NCBI RefSeq assembly: GCF_000152845.1
Contig: NZ_CH902584.1
Location: forward strand, 125,856-189,855
Direction of reading: 5' to 3'
Length of the DNA: 64,000 bases
Source of the DNA: Roseovarius sp. 217
GTDB taxonomy: Bacteria; Pseudomonadota; Alphaproteobacteria; Rhodobacterales; Rhodobacteraceae
The notes beneath the pieces were generated by a model. It was given only the letters and a program-made list of their open reading frames with translations. It was not told where the DNA came from and searched no databases. Of this stretch, positions 1 to 8,166 are shown piece by piece (positions within the stretch are counted from its first letter, which is position 1; each line of letters starts with the position of its first letter). Position numbers and translations under genes: made by a program.

Positions 1-3
1 CGA

Positions 4-612
4 TTGCAGGCCGACAAAGCCCTGATCCACCCCGAGTGCGAGATCACAGATTGCGAGTTCGGCATCTATACAGAGATCGGGCGCGGCAGCCGCCTCGCGC
101 ATGTGGCGATGGGGGATTATTCCTATTGCGACCGGTGCTGTGACCTCGCCAATGCCGAAATCGGCAAATTCGCCAATATCGCCAGCTTCGTCCGGGTGGG
201 GGCAACCGATCACCCGCTCGACCGCGCCAGCCTGCACCACTTTATCTATCGCTCGGCCAGCTATTGGGACGATGCAACTGACGACACGGATTGGTTCGAC
301 AAACGCCGCGCGCGGGTGGCGCGGATCGGCCATGACACCTGGATCGGCCACAATGCGCAAGTGAAGCCCGAAATCACCGTGGGCCATGGCGCGGTGATTG
401 CTGCGGGCGCTGTGGTCACGCATGACGTGGCCCCCTATACCATCGTCGCGGGCGTCCCCGCCCAGCCGCTGCGCCCGCGCCTCGCCCCTGCCGTGGCAGA
501 GCGCATGATGGCGCTCGCGTGGTGGGAGTGGGATCACGCCCACCTGCGGGAAACCTTGGATGATTTTCGCAGCCTGAGTGCCGAGGAGTTTCTCGAAAAG
601 CACGGCGGCTGA
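4..612 (+). CDS. Phosphonate-cluster hexapeptide-repeat acetyltransferase (5' end uncertain)
   Basis: Left-handed beta-helix acyltransferase of the xenobiotic/chloramphenicol acetyltransferase class. A variant of this family is often encoded in C-P lyase gene clusters, where it is thought to acetylate an aminophosphonate or an intermediate. Hexapeptide-type repeats run from about residue 10 and are clearest at 105-150 (IGHDTWIGHNAQV, GHGAVIAAGAVVTHDV), followed by the family's VAGVPAQ turn near 150. The reading frame is open to the window edge. The TTG at position 4 is only the first possible start, so a few N-terminal residues may lie upstream. It converges on phnF with a shared hairpin between them. 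The substrate cannot be read from sequence; the phosphonate role rests on context. Confidence 0.8.
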   Translation: MQADKALIHPECEITDCEFGIYTEIGRGSRLAHVAMGDYSYCDRCCDLANAEIGKFANIASFVRVGATDHPLDRASLHHFIYRSASYWDDATDDTDWFDKRRARVARIGHDTWIGHNAQVKPEITVGHGAVIAAGAVVTHDVAPYTIVAGVPAQPLRPRLAPAVAERMMALAWWEWDHAHLRETLDDFRSLSAEEFLEKHGG

Positions 613-616
613 GCAC

Positions 617-645
617 AAAAAAAGGCGGCCTTGCGGGGCCGCCTT
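617..645 (-). terminator. Rho-independent terminator, phnF side
   Basis: Nine-base-pair perfect stem AAGGCGGCC (622-630) with GGCCGCCTT (637-645) around a 6-nt loop. Read on the minus strand, it is followed by a run of seven T (complement of 617-623), so it best terminates transcription leaving phnF. It can also block read-through from the convergent acetyltransferase gene. Confidence 0.8.
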
Positions 646-738
646 GGGATGCTGAAATCGCGGGCTGAAAAGGGCAGCGAGAATAGCCCTGCTGATAGGC
701 GCGCCATATGACATCCCCGTGACAGGCTGGCCCGTTTT

Positions 739-1458
739 TCACAAATCCGCAAGCGTCAGCGTGATCCGGTCCCCGGCAAACCAGGTGCGGCCATATTCGA
801 TGGGCCAACCTTCTGGATCCACATTGACCGCAATCGTGCGCAGGATCGGTGCGCCGGGGCTGAGGCTCAGATGCACCGCCTGCATCGGGCTGGCCAGTTT
901 CGCATTGAGCCGGGTCGAGGCGCGGGTGAAATCCGCGACCCCCTCTGCGGCCAGCGCCGCCGTCACCGACGTCAGCCGCCTCAGCGCCTCGGGCAGGGCG
1001 GGAAACCGCGCCGCCGGAAAGCTGCTGCGAAACACCGCCACCGGCACGCCGTCTGCCAGCGACAGCCCGTCACAGACATGCACCATCGCCCCCGGCGCGA
1101 GCCTCAGCGCTTCTGCCTCGGCGGCATCGGCGCTGCGCGTCTCAAGGGCGAGGATTTCCTTGGTCGGCAAGCGCCCGGCGGCTTGCAAATTCTGATGAAA
1201 CCGCACCCGTCGGCCAATCGGATACTCGGTCGGGCGATGCGCGACAAAGGCCCCCGCCCCGCGCCGGCTAAAAATCACGCCCGCCTCGGCCAAGGCCGCC
1301 AACGCCCGGCGCACCGTATGGCGGTTGACGCCAAAACGCGTCGCCAGCACCGCCTCGGTCGGCAGCTTATCCCCGGGGCCATAGCGCGCTGCCGCGATGT
1401 CATTGCTCAGACTGTCATGGATCGCCCGCCACAGGGCATCGGGTTTTTCTCGGGGCAT
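739..1458 (-). CDS. phnF: GntR-family (HutC/UTRA) transcriptional regulator PhnF
   Basis: Repressor of phosphonate-utilisation genes. The N-terminal winged helix-turn-helix covers about residues 8-75 (PGDKLPTEAVLATRFGVNRH followed by TVRRAL) and a UTRA effector domain covers about 90-235, giving the 239-residue length usual for PhnF. It is divergent from phnG, with 114 bp between the two start codons that hold TTGTCTAG/TTGTATAG half-sites and a Pho-box-like repeat. No good Shine-Dalgarno precedes the ATG at 1458, so the message may be leaderless or the start a little different. The effector is not known from sequence; a phosphonate or phosphate ester is inferred. Confidence 0.93.
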   Translation of the reverse strand: MPREKPDALWRAIHDSLSNDIAAARYGPGDKLPTEAVLATRFGVNRHTVRRALAALAEAGVIFSRRGAGAFVAHRPTEYPIGRRVRFHQNLQAAGRLPTKEILALETRSADAAEAEALRLAPGAMVHVCDGLSLADGVPVAVFRSSFPAARFPALPEALRRLTSVTAALAAEGVADFTRASTRLNAKLASPMQAVHLSLSPGAPILRTIAVNVDPEGWPIEYGRTWFAGDRITLTLADL

Positions 1459-1474
1459 GTCACATAAGTTTCAT
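1457..1474 (+). promoter_or_regulatory. Candidate Pho box (PhoB site)
   Basis: Two 7-bp repeats, ATGTCAC (1457-1463) and GTTTCAT (1468-1474), are separated by the AT-rich spacer ATAA. This is the 11-bp periodicity of a PHO box (CTGTCAT repeats). Each repeat matches the consensus at five of seven positions. The site overlaps the phnF start codon and lies upstream of phnG. Confidence 0.4.
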
Positions 1475-1510
1475 TGCTGACTGGCTTGCTAGGGGCCGGG
1501 GTTTCGCGTA

Positions 1511-1531
1511 TAGATTTGTCTAGTTGTATAG
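1511..1531 (+). promoter_or_regulatory. Candidate PhnF operator upstream of phnG
   Basis: Tandem 8-mers TTGTCTAG (1516-1523) and TTGTATAG (1524-1531) differ at one base. The first overlaps an inverted repeat TAGA-N4-TCTA (1511-1522). GntR/HutC-type PhnF regulators bind TGTATAGA- or TGTCTAGA-like half-sites, so this is the likely repressor site for the phn operon. Assignment to PhnF is inferred from position and motif. Confidence 0.5.
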
Positions 1532-1572
1532 TGATATCGACAACTTCGCAAGATGTCCAGCAAGGGACCCGC

Positions 1573-2016
1573 ATGAGCAAAGAAACCGAACGCAAGGGCT
1601 GGATGGGCCTCTTGGCGCGCGCGCCCGCCGAGGCTCTGCACAGGCTCTGGTCTGACACGGGGTTGACCCCCGATCACGCCTATCTGCGCGCCCCAGAAGT
1701 GGGTGGCGTCATGGTGCGGGGTCGCGCCGGGGCCACGGGGACCGCCTTCAACCTGGGAGAGATGACCGTCACCCGCTGCGCCCTGCAACTGGGCGACGGC
1801 CGCGTCGGCCACGGCTATGTGCAGGGCCGCGACAAACGCCACGCGACTGAGGCCGCTCTGATTGACGCGCTGATGCAGGGGGCCGAGGCAGCGATGATCC
1901 GCGCCCATATTCTCGACCCTCTGGCCGAGGCAGAGACCACCCGCCGCCAGACCCGCGCCGCCCACGCCGCCGCGACCAAGGTGGATTTCTTCACCCTTGT
2001 GCGAGGAGAGGATTGA
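1573..2016 (+). CDS. phnG: C-P lyase core subunit PhnG
   Basis: Small subunit of the PhnGHIJ C-P lyase core complex, which with PhnI helps form ribose-1-phosphonate triphosphate from ATP and a phosphonate. Its 147 residues are normal for PhnG. The start is the ATG at 1573, preceded by an AAGGGA Shine-Dalgarno, rather than upstream in-frame starts that would run through the operator region. The stop overlaps the phnH start by one base (TGATG), indicating translational coupling. It is the first gene of the operon and lies downstream of the putative PhnF operator and Pho box. The soluble core complex is cytoplasmic. Confidence 0.95.
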   Translation: MSKETERKGWMGLLARAPAEALHRLWSDTGLTPDHAYLRAPEVGGVMVRGRAGATGTAFNLGEMTVTRCALQLGDGRVGHGYVQGRDKRHATEAALIDALMQGAEAAMIRAHILDPLAEAETTRRQTRAAHAAATKVDFFTLVRGED

Positions 2017-2585
2017 TGCAGACCGAGGCCCTGACCGGCGGCTTTGCCGATACACCAACCCAATCGGCAGAGGCATTTCGCGCGGTAATGCGCGTCATGG
2101 CCCGCCCCGGCACCATCGAGCGGATCATGGGCGCTCTGCCCCCCGCGCCGCTCTCAAACGCCGCTGGGGCTGTGATCCTCACCCTTTGTGATCCCGAAAC
2201 GCCGGTGCATCTGGCGGGCGCGGCCGATACCCCGGCCGTTCGCGACTGGATCACCTTTCACACCGGCGCGCCGCTGGTCGAGCGCGCCCGCGCCAGCTTT
2301 GCGCTTGGCACGTGGCAGGCGCTTTTGCCGCTCGATTCCTATCCCATCGGCAGCGCCGAATATCCCGACCGCTCGACCACCCTGATCGTCGAGATGCCAC
2401 AGCTCAGCCAAACCGGCGCGCGCCTGACCGGGCCGGGGATTGAAACCACCGCCGCCCTCTCGCTGCCCGAGGGCACCGCCTTTCAGCGCAACGCAGCGCT
2501 CTATCCCTTGGGGCTCGATTTCCTCTTCACCTCAGGCGATCACCTCGCGGCGCTGCCGCGCTCGACCCGCGTGGAGGGCCACTAG
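2016..2585 (+). CDS. phnH: C-P lyase core subunit PhnH
   Basis: Structural subunit of the C-P lyase core (PhnG2H2I2J2). It has a PLP-transferase-like fold without the cofactor site in characterised homologues. The protein is 189 residues, typical for PhnH, with the N-terminal stretch FRAVMRVMARPGTIERI that marks the family. The ATG at 2016 overlaps the phnG stop by one base; a TTG one codon earlier is not needed. The stop TAG directly abuts the phnI ATG, so phnG, phnH and phnI are translated as a tight unit. Identification is firm from family resemblance and from gene order. Confidence 0.95.
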   Translation: MQTEALTGGFADTPTQSAEAFRAVMRVMARPGTIERIMGALPPAPLSNAAGAVILTLCDPETPVHLAGAADTPAVRDWITFHTGAPLVERARASFALGTWQALLPLDSYPIGSAEYPDRSTTLIVEMPQLSQTGARLTGPGIETTAALSLPEGTAFQRNAALYPLGLDFLFTSGDHLAALPRSTRVEGH

Positions 2586-3674
2586 ATGTATGTCGCAGTC
2601 AAAGGCGGCGAACGCGCCATCGACAACGCCCATGCCTGGCTCGCCGAGGAGCGGCGCGGCGATACGGACGTGGCCGAACTCAGCGTGGCGCAGATCCGCG
2701 AACAACTCAGCCTCGCGGTCAACCGCGTCATGGCCGAAGGGTCGCTCTATGATCCCGACCTTGCCGCGCTCGCGATCAAACAGGCCCGCGGCGATCTGAT
2801 CGAGGCGATTTTTCTCATCCGCGCCTATCGCACCACCCTGCCCCGCTTTGGGGCCTCAAACCCGGTGGACACCGCCGCCATGCGCTGTGACCGGCGCATC
2901 TCAGCCACGTTCAAGGATGCGCCGGGCGGGCAGGTGCTGGGTCCGACCTTTGACTACACCCATCGCCTGTTGGATTTCAAACTGGCGGCAGAGGGCGAGA
3001 CGCCCGAGGCGCCAACAGCCGCGCCCACCCCCGGCCCCACGCCGCATATCATGGGCTATCTCGACCGTGAGGGGCTCATACAACAGGAACCCGAGAGTGA
3101 CAGCACGCCCCCCGACCTCACCCGCGAACCGATGCAATTGCCTGCAGACCGCGCGCTGCGGCTTCAGGCGCTCACGCGCGGCGACGAGGGGTTCATCCTG
3201 TCGCTCGCCTATTCCACCCAGCGCGGCTATGCCCGCAACCACGCCTTTGTGGGGGAGTTGCGCATCGGCGCGGTGGCGGTGGAAATGGACATTCCAGAAC
3301 TGGGTTTTGCCATCGAACTGGGCGAAATCACCCTCACCGAATGCGAGACGGTGAACCAGTTCAAAGGCTCCAAAACCGAACCGCCGCAATTCACGCGGGG
3401 CTATGGGCTGGTCTTTGGCCAGACCGAGCGTAAGGCCATCGCCATGGCGCTGGTGGACCGCGCCCTACGCTGGCGCGAACTCGGCGAAGAGGACCAGGGC
3501 GCGCCCGCGCAGGATGAGGAATTCGTCCTCATGCATGCCGACAATATTCAGGCCACCGGCTTTTTGGAGCATATCAAGTTGCCGCATTATGTCGATTTCC
3601 AAAGCGAATTGGAACTGGTGCGCAAACTCCGCCGCGAGGCAGAGGGCGCGGCGCATCGGGAGGCGGCGGAATGA
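2586..3674 (+). CDS. phnI: C-P lyase core subunit PhnI (nucleosidase)
   Basis: PhnI displaces adenine from ATP by ribosylating the phosphonate substrate, with PhnG, PhnH and PhnL assisting; alone it is a purine nucleosidase. The 362-residue length and the start MYVAVKGGERAI are characteristic. It begins immediately after the phnH stop with no gap. After its stop there are 31 bases before the next gene, the only sizeable gap in this part of the operon. That gap is where the HAD phosphatase gene enters, breaking the usual phnI-phnJ adjacency. No anomaly is visible in the protein itself. Confidence 0.96.
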   Translation: MYVAVKGGERAIDNAHAWLAEERRGDTDVAELSVAQIREQLSLAVNRVMAEGSLYDPDLAALAIKQARGDLIEAIFLIRAYRTTLPRFGASNPVDTAAMRCDRRISATFKDAPGGQVLGPTFDYTHRLLDFKLAAEGETPEAPTAAPTPGPTPHIMGYLDREGLIQQEPESDSTPPDLTREPMQLPADRALRLQALTRGDEGFILSLAYSTQRGYARNHAFVGELRIGAVAVEMDIPELGFAIELGEITLTECETVNQFKGSKTEPPQFTRGYGLVFGQTERKAIAMALVDRALRWRELGEEDQGAPAQDEEFVLMHADNIQATGFLEHIKLPHYVDFQSELELVRKLRREAEGAAHREAAE

Positions 3675-3705
3675 GTATTTTTGCCAAGAAAAAGCAGGGG
3701 CGCCG

Positions 3706-4308
3706 ATGACCCTCATCGTCTTTGACATCGGCAATGTCCTCTTGCGCTGGGACCCGCAGGCGGCCTTTCGCCATGCCTTTGCCAGCGACGCCGAGATTGA
3801 CGCGCTGCTGGACGAGGTCGGCTTCTATGACTGGAACTATGAGCAGGACAGGGGCCGCCCACGCGCCGAGGCGGTGGCGGCGATTGCCGCCCGCTGGCCA
3901 GAACATGCCGCCCTGATGGACGGCTATTTCGACCGCTTCGGCCTGACCATCCGCGACCGCATCCAAGGGTCATGGGACATTGCCGCAAACCTCAAGGTGC
4001 GCGCCTATCGCCTCTGGGCGCTCACCAATTTCTCAGCCGATACCTGGCCCGCCGCGCGGCACCTGCATCCCGACCTGACCACGCTCTTTGAGGGGATCCT
4101 CGTGTCGGGGCATGAGCGTATGGTCAAACCCGACCGTGAGATTTTCGACCTCCTCTGCACCCGCGCCGATGCCGCGCCGGAGCAGTGCTATTTCATTGAC
4201 GACAGCGCCAGCAACGTGGCCGGTGCCCGCGCCGCAGGCTGGCAGGCGCATCACTTCACCGGGCCCGAGGGCCTGCATGCAGACCTGCGCGACCGGGGGC
4301 TCTTATGA
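3706..4308 (+). CDS. HAD-superfamily phosphatase (YihX-like) inside the phn operon
   Basis: A 200-residue haloacid-dehalogenase hydrolase. Motif I is FDIGNVL with nucleophile Asp7, followed by Gly rather than Asp two residues on, as in YihX-type sugar-phosphate phosphatases. Motif II is LTNFS near 108, the motif III Lys lies in MVKPDREIF near 140, and motif IV is FIDDSASN near 163. The ATG at 3706 is chosen because homology starts there; the longer upstream frame only overlaps phnI. The stop overlaps the phnJ ATG (ATGA), so it is co-translated with the C-P lyase genes. A sugar-phosphate phosphatase acting on a ribose phosphate of the pathway is plausible but inferred. Confidence 0.85.
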   Translation: MTLIVFDIGNVLLRWDPQAAFRHAFASDAEIDALLDEVGFYDWNYEQDRGRPRAEAVAAIAARWPEHAALMDGYFDRFGLTIRDRIQGSWDIAANLKVRAYRLWALTNFSADTWPAARHLHPDLTTLFEGILVSGHERMVKPDREIFDLLCTRADAAPEQCYFIDDSASNVAGARAAGWQAHHFTGPEGLHADLRDRGLL

Positions 4309-5174
4309 CCGATTACAACTTTGCCTATCTCGATGAGCAGACCAAGCGGATGATCCGCCGCGCCATTCTAAAGGCATTGGCAATCCCCGGCTATCAGGTG
4401 CCCTTTGCCAGCCGCGAGATGCCGATGCCCTATGGCTGGGGCACGGGGGGCGTGCAGGTCTCTGCCGCCTGTCTTACGCCCGGCGATACGTTCAAGGTGA
4501 TCGACCAAGGGGCCGATGACACCACCAACGCGGTCTCGATCCGCAAATTCTTTGAGAAAACCGCGCGTGTCGCCACCACCGAGGAAACCGCACGGGCCAG
4601 CATCATCCAGACCCGTCACCGCATCCCCGAGGAGGCCCTGAGCGAGGATCAGATCCTAGTCTATCAGGTGCCGATCCCCGAACCGCTGCGGTTTCTCGAA
4701 CCCTCCGAGGTGGAGACCCGCAAGATGCACGCGCTTGAGGAATATGGCCTCATGCATGTGAAACTCTACGAGGATATCAGCCAGCATGGCGCGATTGCCA
4801 CCGCCTATGCCTATCCGGTCAAGGTCGAGGGGCGCTATGTCATGGACCCCTCACCGATCCCCAAATTCGACAACCCCAAACTCAGCATGGCCGCGATCCA
4901 GCTCTTTGGTGCAGGGCGCGAACAGCGCATCTATGCCCTGCCGCCCTATACAAAGGTTGTCAGTCTCGATTTCGAGGATCACCCGTTCGAGCCCACAAAG
5001 GCCGCGCATGATTGCGACCTTTGCGGGGCCGCTGACAGCTATCTCGACGAGGTGATCATGGATGATGCGGGCGGGCGCATGTTCGTCTGCTCAGACACCG
5101 ATTATTGCCGCGCCCGCCGCGCAGCGGGCCATATCGGTGCCCAAGGCGCCCCCTATGAAGAGGCCACCGCATGA
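4305..5174 (+). CDS. phnJ: Carbon-phosphorus lyase PhnJ (radical SAM)
   Basis: Catalytic subunit that cleaves the C-P bond of ribose-1-phosphonate 5-phosphate, giving the alkane and 5-phosphoribosyl 1,2-cyclic phosphate. The iron-sulfur cysteines are Cys237, Cys240, Cys262 and Cys268 in the non-canonical C-x2-C-x21-C-x5-C spacing of PhnJ; the last corresponds to the thiyl-radical cysteine of the E. coli enzyme. Gly29 in AIPGYQVPF corresponds to the glycyl-radical Gly32 of E. coli. Length is 289 residues. It is coupled to the HAD gene upstream and to phnK downstream, both through ATGA overlaps. All key residues are intact, so the enzyme should be active. Confidence 0.97.
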   Translation: MTDYNFAYLDEQTKRMIRRAILKALAIPGYQVPFASREMPMPYGWGTGGVQVSAACLTPGDTFKVIDQGADDTTNAVSIRKFFEKTARVATTEETARASIIQTRHRIPEEALSEDQILVYQVPIPEPLRFLEPSEVETRKMHALEEYGLMHVKLYEDISQHGAIATAYAYPVKVEGRYVMDPSPIPKFDNPKLSMAAIQLFGAGREQRIYALPPYTKVVSLDFEDHPFEPTKAAHDCDLCGAADSYLDEVIMDDAGGRMFVCSDTDYCRARRAAGHIGAQGAPYEEATA

Positions 5175-5941
5175 CCCCCCTTCTGCAAGTCCGCGATCTC
5201 GCCAAATTCTACGGGTCCCGGCGCGGCTGCGAGGGCGTCAGCTTTGATCTCTACCCCGGCGAGGTGATGGGCATTGTCGGCGAGAGCGGATCAGGCAAAT
5301 CCACGCTTCTGAGCTGCCTTGCCGGGCATCTGCCCCCCGACCGGGGCGAGGTCATCTTTGACACGCACGGCCACGGGCCCCGCGACACGCTCACCATGTC
5401 CGAACCTGAACGGCGGATGCTGATGCGCACCGATTGGGCCTTTGTCCATCAGCACGCCCGCGACGGGCTGCGCATGGGGGTGAGCGCCGGTGGCAATGTG
5501 GGCGAACGGATGATGGCCGTGGGCGCGCGGCATTATGGTGATATCCGCGCACAGGCGATTGACTGGCTGGGCCGGGTCGAAATTGCCGCCGACCGCGTCG
5601 ATGACAAACCGCAGGCGTTTTCAGGCGGCATGCAGCAACGCCTGCAAATCGCCCGCAACCTCGTCACCGGCCCGCGTCTGGTGTTCATGGATGAACCCAC
5701 CGGCGGGCTTGATGTCAGCGTGCAGGCGCGGCTCCTCGATCTCTTGCGCGGCCTCGTGCGCGAAATGGGCCTCTCGGCAATTATCGTCACCCATGATCTG
5801 GCGGTGGTGCGCCTGCTCGCGGATCGGCTCATGGTGATGAAGGATGGCCGCGTGGTCGAAGACGGCCTCACCGATCAGGTGCTCGACGACCCGCAACATG
5901 GCTACACGCAACTGCTGGTCTCCAGCGTATTGCAGGTCTGA
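5171..5941 (+). CDS. phnK: C-P lyase ABC-type ATPase PhnK
   Basis: ABC-family ATPase that docks on the PhnGHIJ core and is needed for C-P lyase activity in vivo; it is not an importer component. The Walker A is GESGSGKST (residues 37-45), the signature is FSGGMQQRLQIARN, the Walker B is LVFMDEPTGGLDV and the switch His lies in IVTHDL. Length is 256 residues. The start overlaps the phnJ stop (ATGA). The gene to its right is corA instead of phnL, which is unusual because phnK and phnL are normally adjacent. Confidence 0.95.
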   Translation: MTPLLQVRDLAKFYGSRRGCEGVSFDLYPGEVMGIVGESGSGKSTLLSCLAGHLPPDRGEVIFDTHGHGPRDTLTMSEPERRMLMRTDWAFVHQHARDGLRMGVSAGGNVGERMMAVGARHYGDIRAQAIDWLGRVEIAADRVDDKPQAFSGGMQQRLQIARNLVTGPRLVFMDEPTGGLDVSVQARLLDLLRGLVREMGLSAIIVTHDLAVVRLLADRLMVMKDGRVVEDGLTDQVLDDPQHGYTQLLVSSVLQV

Positions 5942-5962
5942 CGCCATGAGCAGGAGCAGAGC

Positions 5963-6919
5963 ATGATCACCTATTACGCCAAACACGAGACCGGATTGCA
6001 TCCGGTGCCAGACCTGAACGGCGCGCCTGTGCTGTGGATCGACATGCTCGCACCCGACGCACAGGCACTCGCGCAAATGTCGGGGCGTTTGGGCATCGCC
6101 CTGCCCAGCCGCGAGGATCAGGACGAGATCGAGCAATCCTCCCGCCTCTATCTTGAGGACGGCGTGCCGGTGATGACAGCCCTCTTGCCTGCGCGCAATG
6201 ACGCGGGCGAAACCATCGTCGGCCCGGTGTCTTTCGTGCTCATGGCCGACCGGCTGGTGACACTGCGTCACCACACCCCGCGCCCCTTTACCACCTTTCC
6301 CGACAAGGCCGGGAAATCCTCTTACGGCTGCGCCAGCACAGAGGCAGTGCTAATCGGTTTGATCGAGGAAATCATCGACCGACTGGCCGATATCATCGAA
6401 CAGACCGGGCGCGACATCGACGCGCTCTCCAAACGCATCTTTGGCGACAAACCCCTCAATACCGAGGCCTATCGCACCGCCCTGCGCGACATCGGTCAGG
6501 CCGACGGGCGCGTCATGCAAATCCGCGAGAGCCTGATGACACTGGAGCGCCTGCTGGGCTTTCTCATGCCGGTGATGGAGGCACGGCGCGGCGCCAAGCC
6601 ACTGCGCGGCGCGCTGAAATCGCAATATCGCGATGTGCGCACGATCACCGAACAGGCGGGCTATCTGCAACAGAAAACCGGCTTCATGCTGGATGCAGCG
6701 CTTGGCCTCATCACCATCGAGCAAAATGCCATCATCAAAATTTTCTCGGTCGCGGCGGTGGCCTTTCTGCCGCCCACCCTCGTGGCGTCCATCTACGGGA
6801 TGAATTTCGAGGTGATGCCAGAATTGTCCTGGCCCTTCGGCTATCCGCTGGCCTTGGGGCTGATGGCGCTGTCGGCGCTGGTGCCGCTCTGGCTTTTCCG
6901 CCGTCGCGGCTGGCTTTAA
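5963..6919 (+). CDS. CorA-family divalent metal transporter in the phn operon
   Basis: CorA/ZntB-type Mg2+ or other divalent-cation channel, 318 residues. It has a cytoplasmic N-terminal domain, a long helical stalk (about 130-260) and two C-terminal membrane helices. The pore signature GMN occurs in IYGMNFEVMPEL at the end of TM1. It lies 21 bp after phnK and 18 bp before phnL on the same strand, so it appears to be co-transcribed with the C-P lyase genes. Metal supply to the ATP- and Mg-dependent phn enzymes, or charge balance during phosphonate uptake, are possible reasons; neither is shown by sequence. The substrate (Mg, Co, Ni or Zn) cannot be assigned. Confidence 0.9.
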   Translation: MITYYAKHETGLHPVPDLNGAPVLWIDMLAPDAQALAQMSGRLGIALPSREDQDEIEQSSRLYLEDGVPVMTALLPARNDAGETIVGPVSFVLMADRLVTLRHHTPRPFTTFPDKAGKSSYGCASTEAVLIGLIEEIIDRLADIIEQTGRDIDALSKRIFGDKPLNTEAYRTALRDIGQADGRVMQIRESLMTLERLLGFLMPVMEARRGAKPLRGALKSQYRDVRTITEQAGYLQQKTGFMLDAALGLITIEQNAIIKIFSVAAVAFLPPTLVASIYGMNFEVMPELSWPFGYPLALGLMALSALVPLWLFRRRGWL

Positions 6920-6937
6920 CCCCATGGAGACCCGGCA

Positions 6938-7621
6938 ATGATCGAGATTGACAGCCTGAGCAAGAGCTTCACCCTGCACAATCAGGGTGGCGCGATCATT
7001 CCGGTGATGGTGGGCGCGCATCTCAATGCCGCCCCCGGCGAATGCGTGGCGCTCACCGGCAGCTCGGGCGCGGGCAAATCTACCCTCATGCGGATGATTT
7101 ACGGCAACTACCGTGCCAACACCGGGCGGATCATGGTGGGGGACACCGATGTCGCCCGCGCCACCCCGCGCGAGATCATCCAACTCCGCCGTCACACCCT
7201 GGGTTATGTCAGCCAGTTCCTGCGCGTCGTGCCCCGCGTGCCGACACGCGACGTGGTGGCAGAACCGCTCCTGATCCTCGGAACCCCGCCCGATGTGGCG
7301 CTCGACCGCGCCGAGGCGCTGCTGGCGCGCCTCAACATCCCCGGCCGGCTCTGGTCGCTCAGCCCCACGACGTTTTCCGGCGGCGAGCAACAGCGTGTCA
7401 ACATCGCACGCGGCTTTGCCCATGACTTTCCCGCCCTCCTGCTGGATGAGCCTACCGCCAGCCTCGATGCCACCAACCGCGAGGTCGTCCTGACCCTGAT
7501 CGAAGAGGCCAAGGCGCGCGGCGCGGCCATCATCGGCATTTTCCACGACGAGGCCGCACGCGCACGCGTCTGCGACCGAGAGGTGGACGTCGCCACCTTT
7601 ACCCCGGCGCGCGCGGCATGA
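6938..7621 (+). CDS. phnL: C-P lyase ABC-type protein PhnL
   Basis: ABC-type ATPase of the C-P lyase system, required with PhnGHI to form ribose-1-phosphonate 5-triphosphate. Walker A GSSGAGKST lies near residue 45, the signature is FSGGEQQRVNIARGF and the Walker B is LLLDEPTASLD. The 227-residue length matches PhnL and not PhnK, and LolD-like features confirm the subgroup. The gene is preceded by a good GGAGA ribosome-binding site. Its stop overlaps the phnN start (ATGA at 7618-7621). It is separated from phnK by corA. Confidence 0.95.
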   Translation: MIEIDSLSKSFTLHNQGGAIIPVMVGAHLNAAPGECVALTGSSGAGKSTLMRMIYGNYRANTGRIMVGDTDVARATPREIIQLRRHTLGYVSQFLRVVPRVPTRDVVAEPLLILGTPPDVALDRAEALLARLNIPGRLWSLSPTTFSGGEQQRVNIARGFAHDFPALLLDEPTASLDATNREVVLTLIEEAKARGAAIIGIFHDEAARARVCDREVDVATFTPARAA

Positions 7622-8166
7622 CGCGGGGCCGCCTCATCGCCGTGGTCGGCCCCTCTGGCGTGGGCAAGGACACGCTGATGCGCGCCATGATCGCAGGCCA
7701 CCCCGGTCTGCGCCGCGCCCGCCGCGTCATCACCCGCGCCCCCGACCCCGAAGGCGAGGGCCATGAGGCCGTGAGCGAGACCGAATTCGACGCCCGGCTC
7801 AAGGAGGGCGGTTTTGCCCTGCATTGGCGTGCGCACGGGCTACGCTACGGCGTGCCGGTGGGGATCTGCCTTGATCTGGCGGCGGGGCGCGATCTGCTGG
7901 TGAACCTGTCGCGCAGCGTGCTGCCCGAGGCACAGGCGCGGTTTCAGCCTTTTGTCATCCTGCATTTGACCGCCACCTCCGAGGTATTGGCTGCCCGCCT
8001 CGCCGGGCGCGGCCGCGAAACCCATACCGATATTGCGGAGCGGTTGAGCGGCGCCGATCTGGCCCTCCCCGAGGGCGTGGGTCCCGTGATCACGCTCGAC
8101 ACCGACGCAGCCCTCCCCCGGCTCACCAAAACCGCGCTCAAAGCAATCTATGCGGTCAAGGTATGA
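7618..8166 (+). CDS. phnN: Ribose 1,5-bisphosphate phosphokinase PhnN
   Basis: Converts ribose 1,5-bisphosphate to PRPP with ATP, the last step that returns the C-P lyase sugar product to metabolism. The guanylate-kinase-like fold shows the P-loop GPSGVGKDT at residues 12-20. Length is 182 residues, typical of PhnN. Start ATGA is coupled to phnL. The 3' end overlaps by 19 bp with the convergent DUF1045 gene. PhnN needs ribose 1,5-bisphosphate, normally made by PhnP, which is absent here; see the DUF1045 entry. Confidence 0.93.
   Translation: MTRGRLIAVVGPSGVGKDTLMRAMIAGHPGLRRARRVITRAPDPEGEGHEAVSETEFDARLKEGGFALHWRAHGLRYGVPVGICLDLAAGRDLLVNLSRSVLPEAQARFQPFVILHLTATSEVLAARLAGRGRETHTDIAERLSGADLALPEGVGPVITLDTDAALPRLTKTALKAIYAVKV

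Noticed and set aside
6350-7546. A 398-codon minus-strand frame across corA and phnL
   Set aside because: Antisense shadow of two well-supported genes; composition is His/Gln-rich, as expected for antisense of GC-rich codons.
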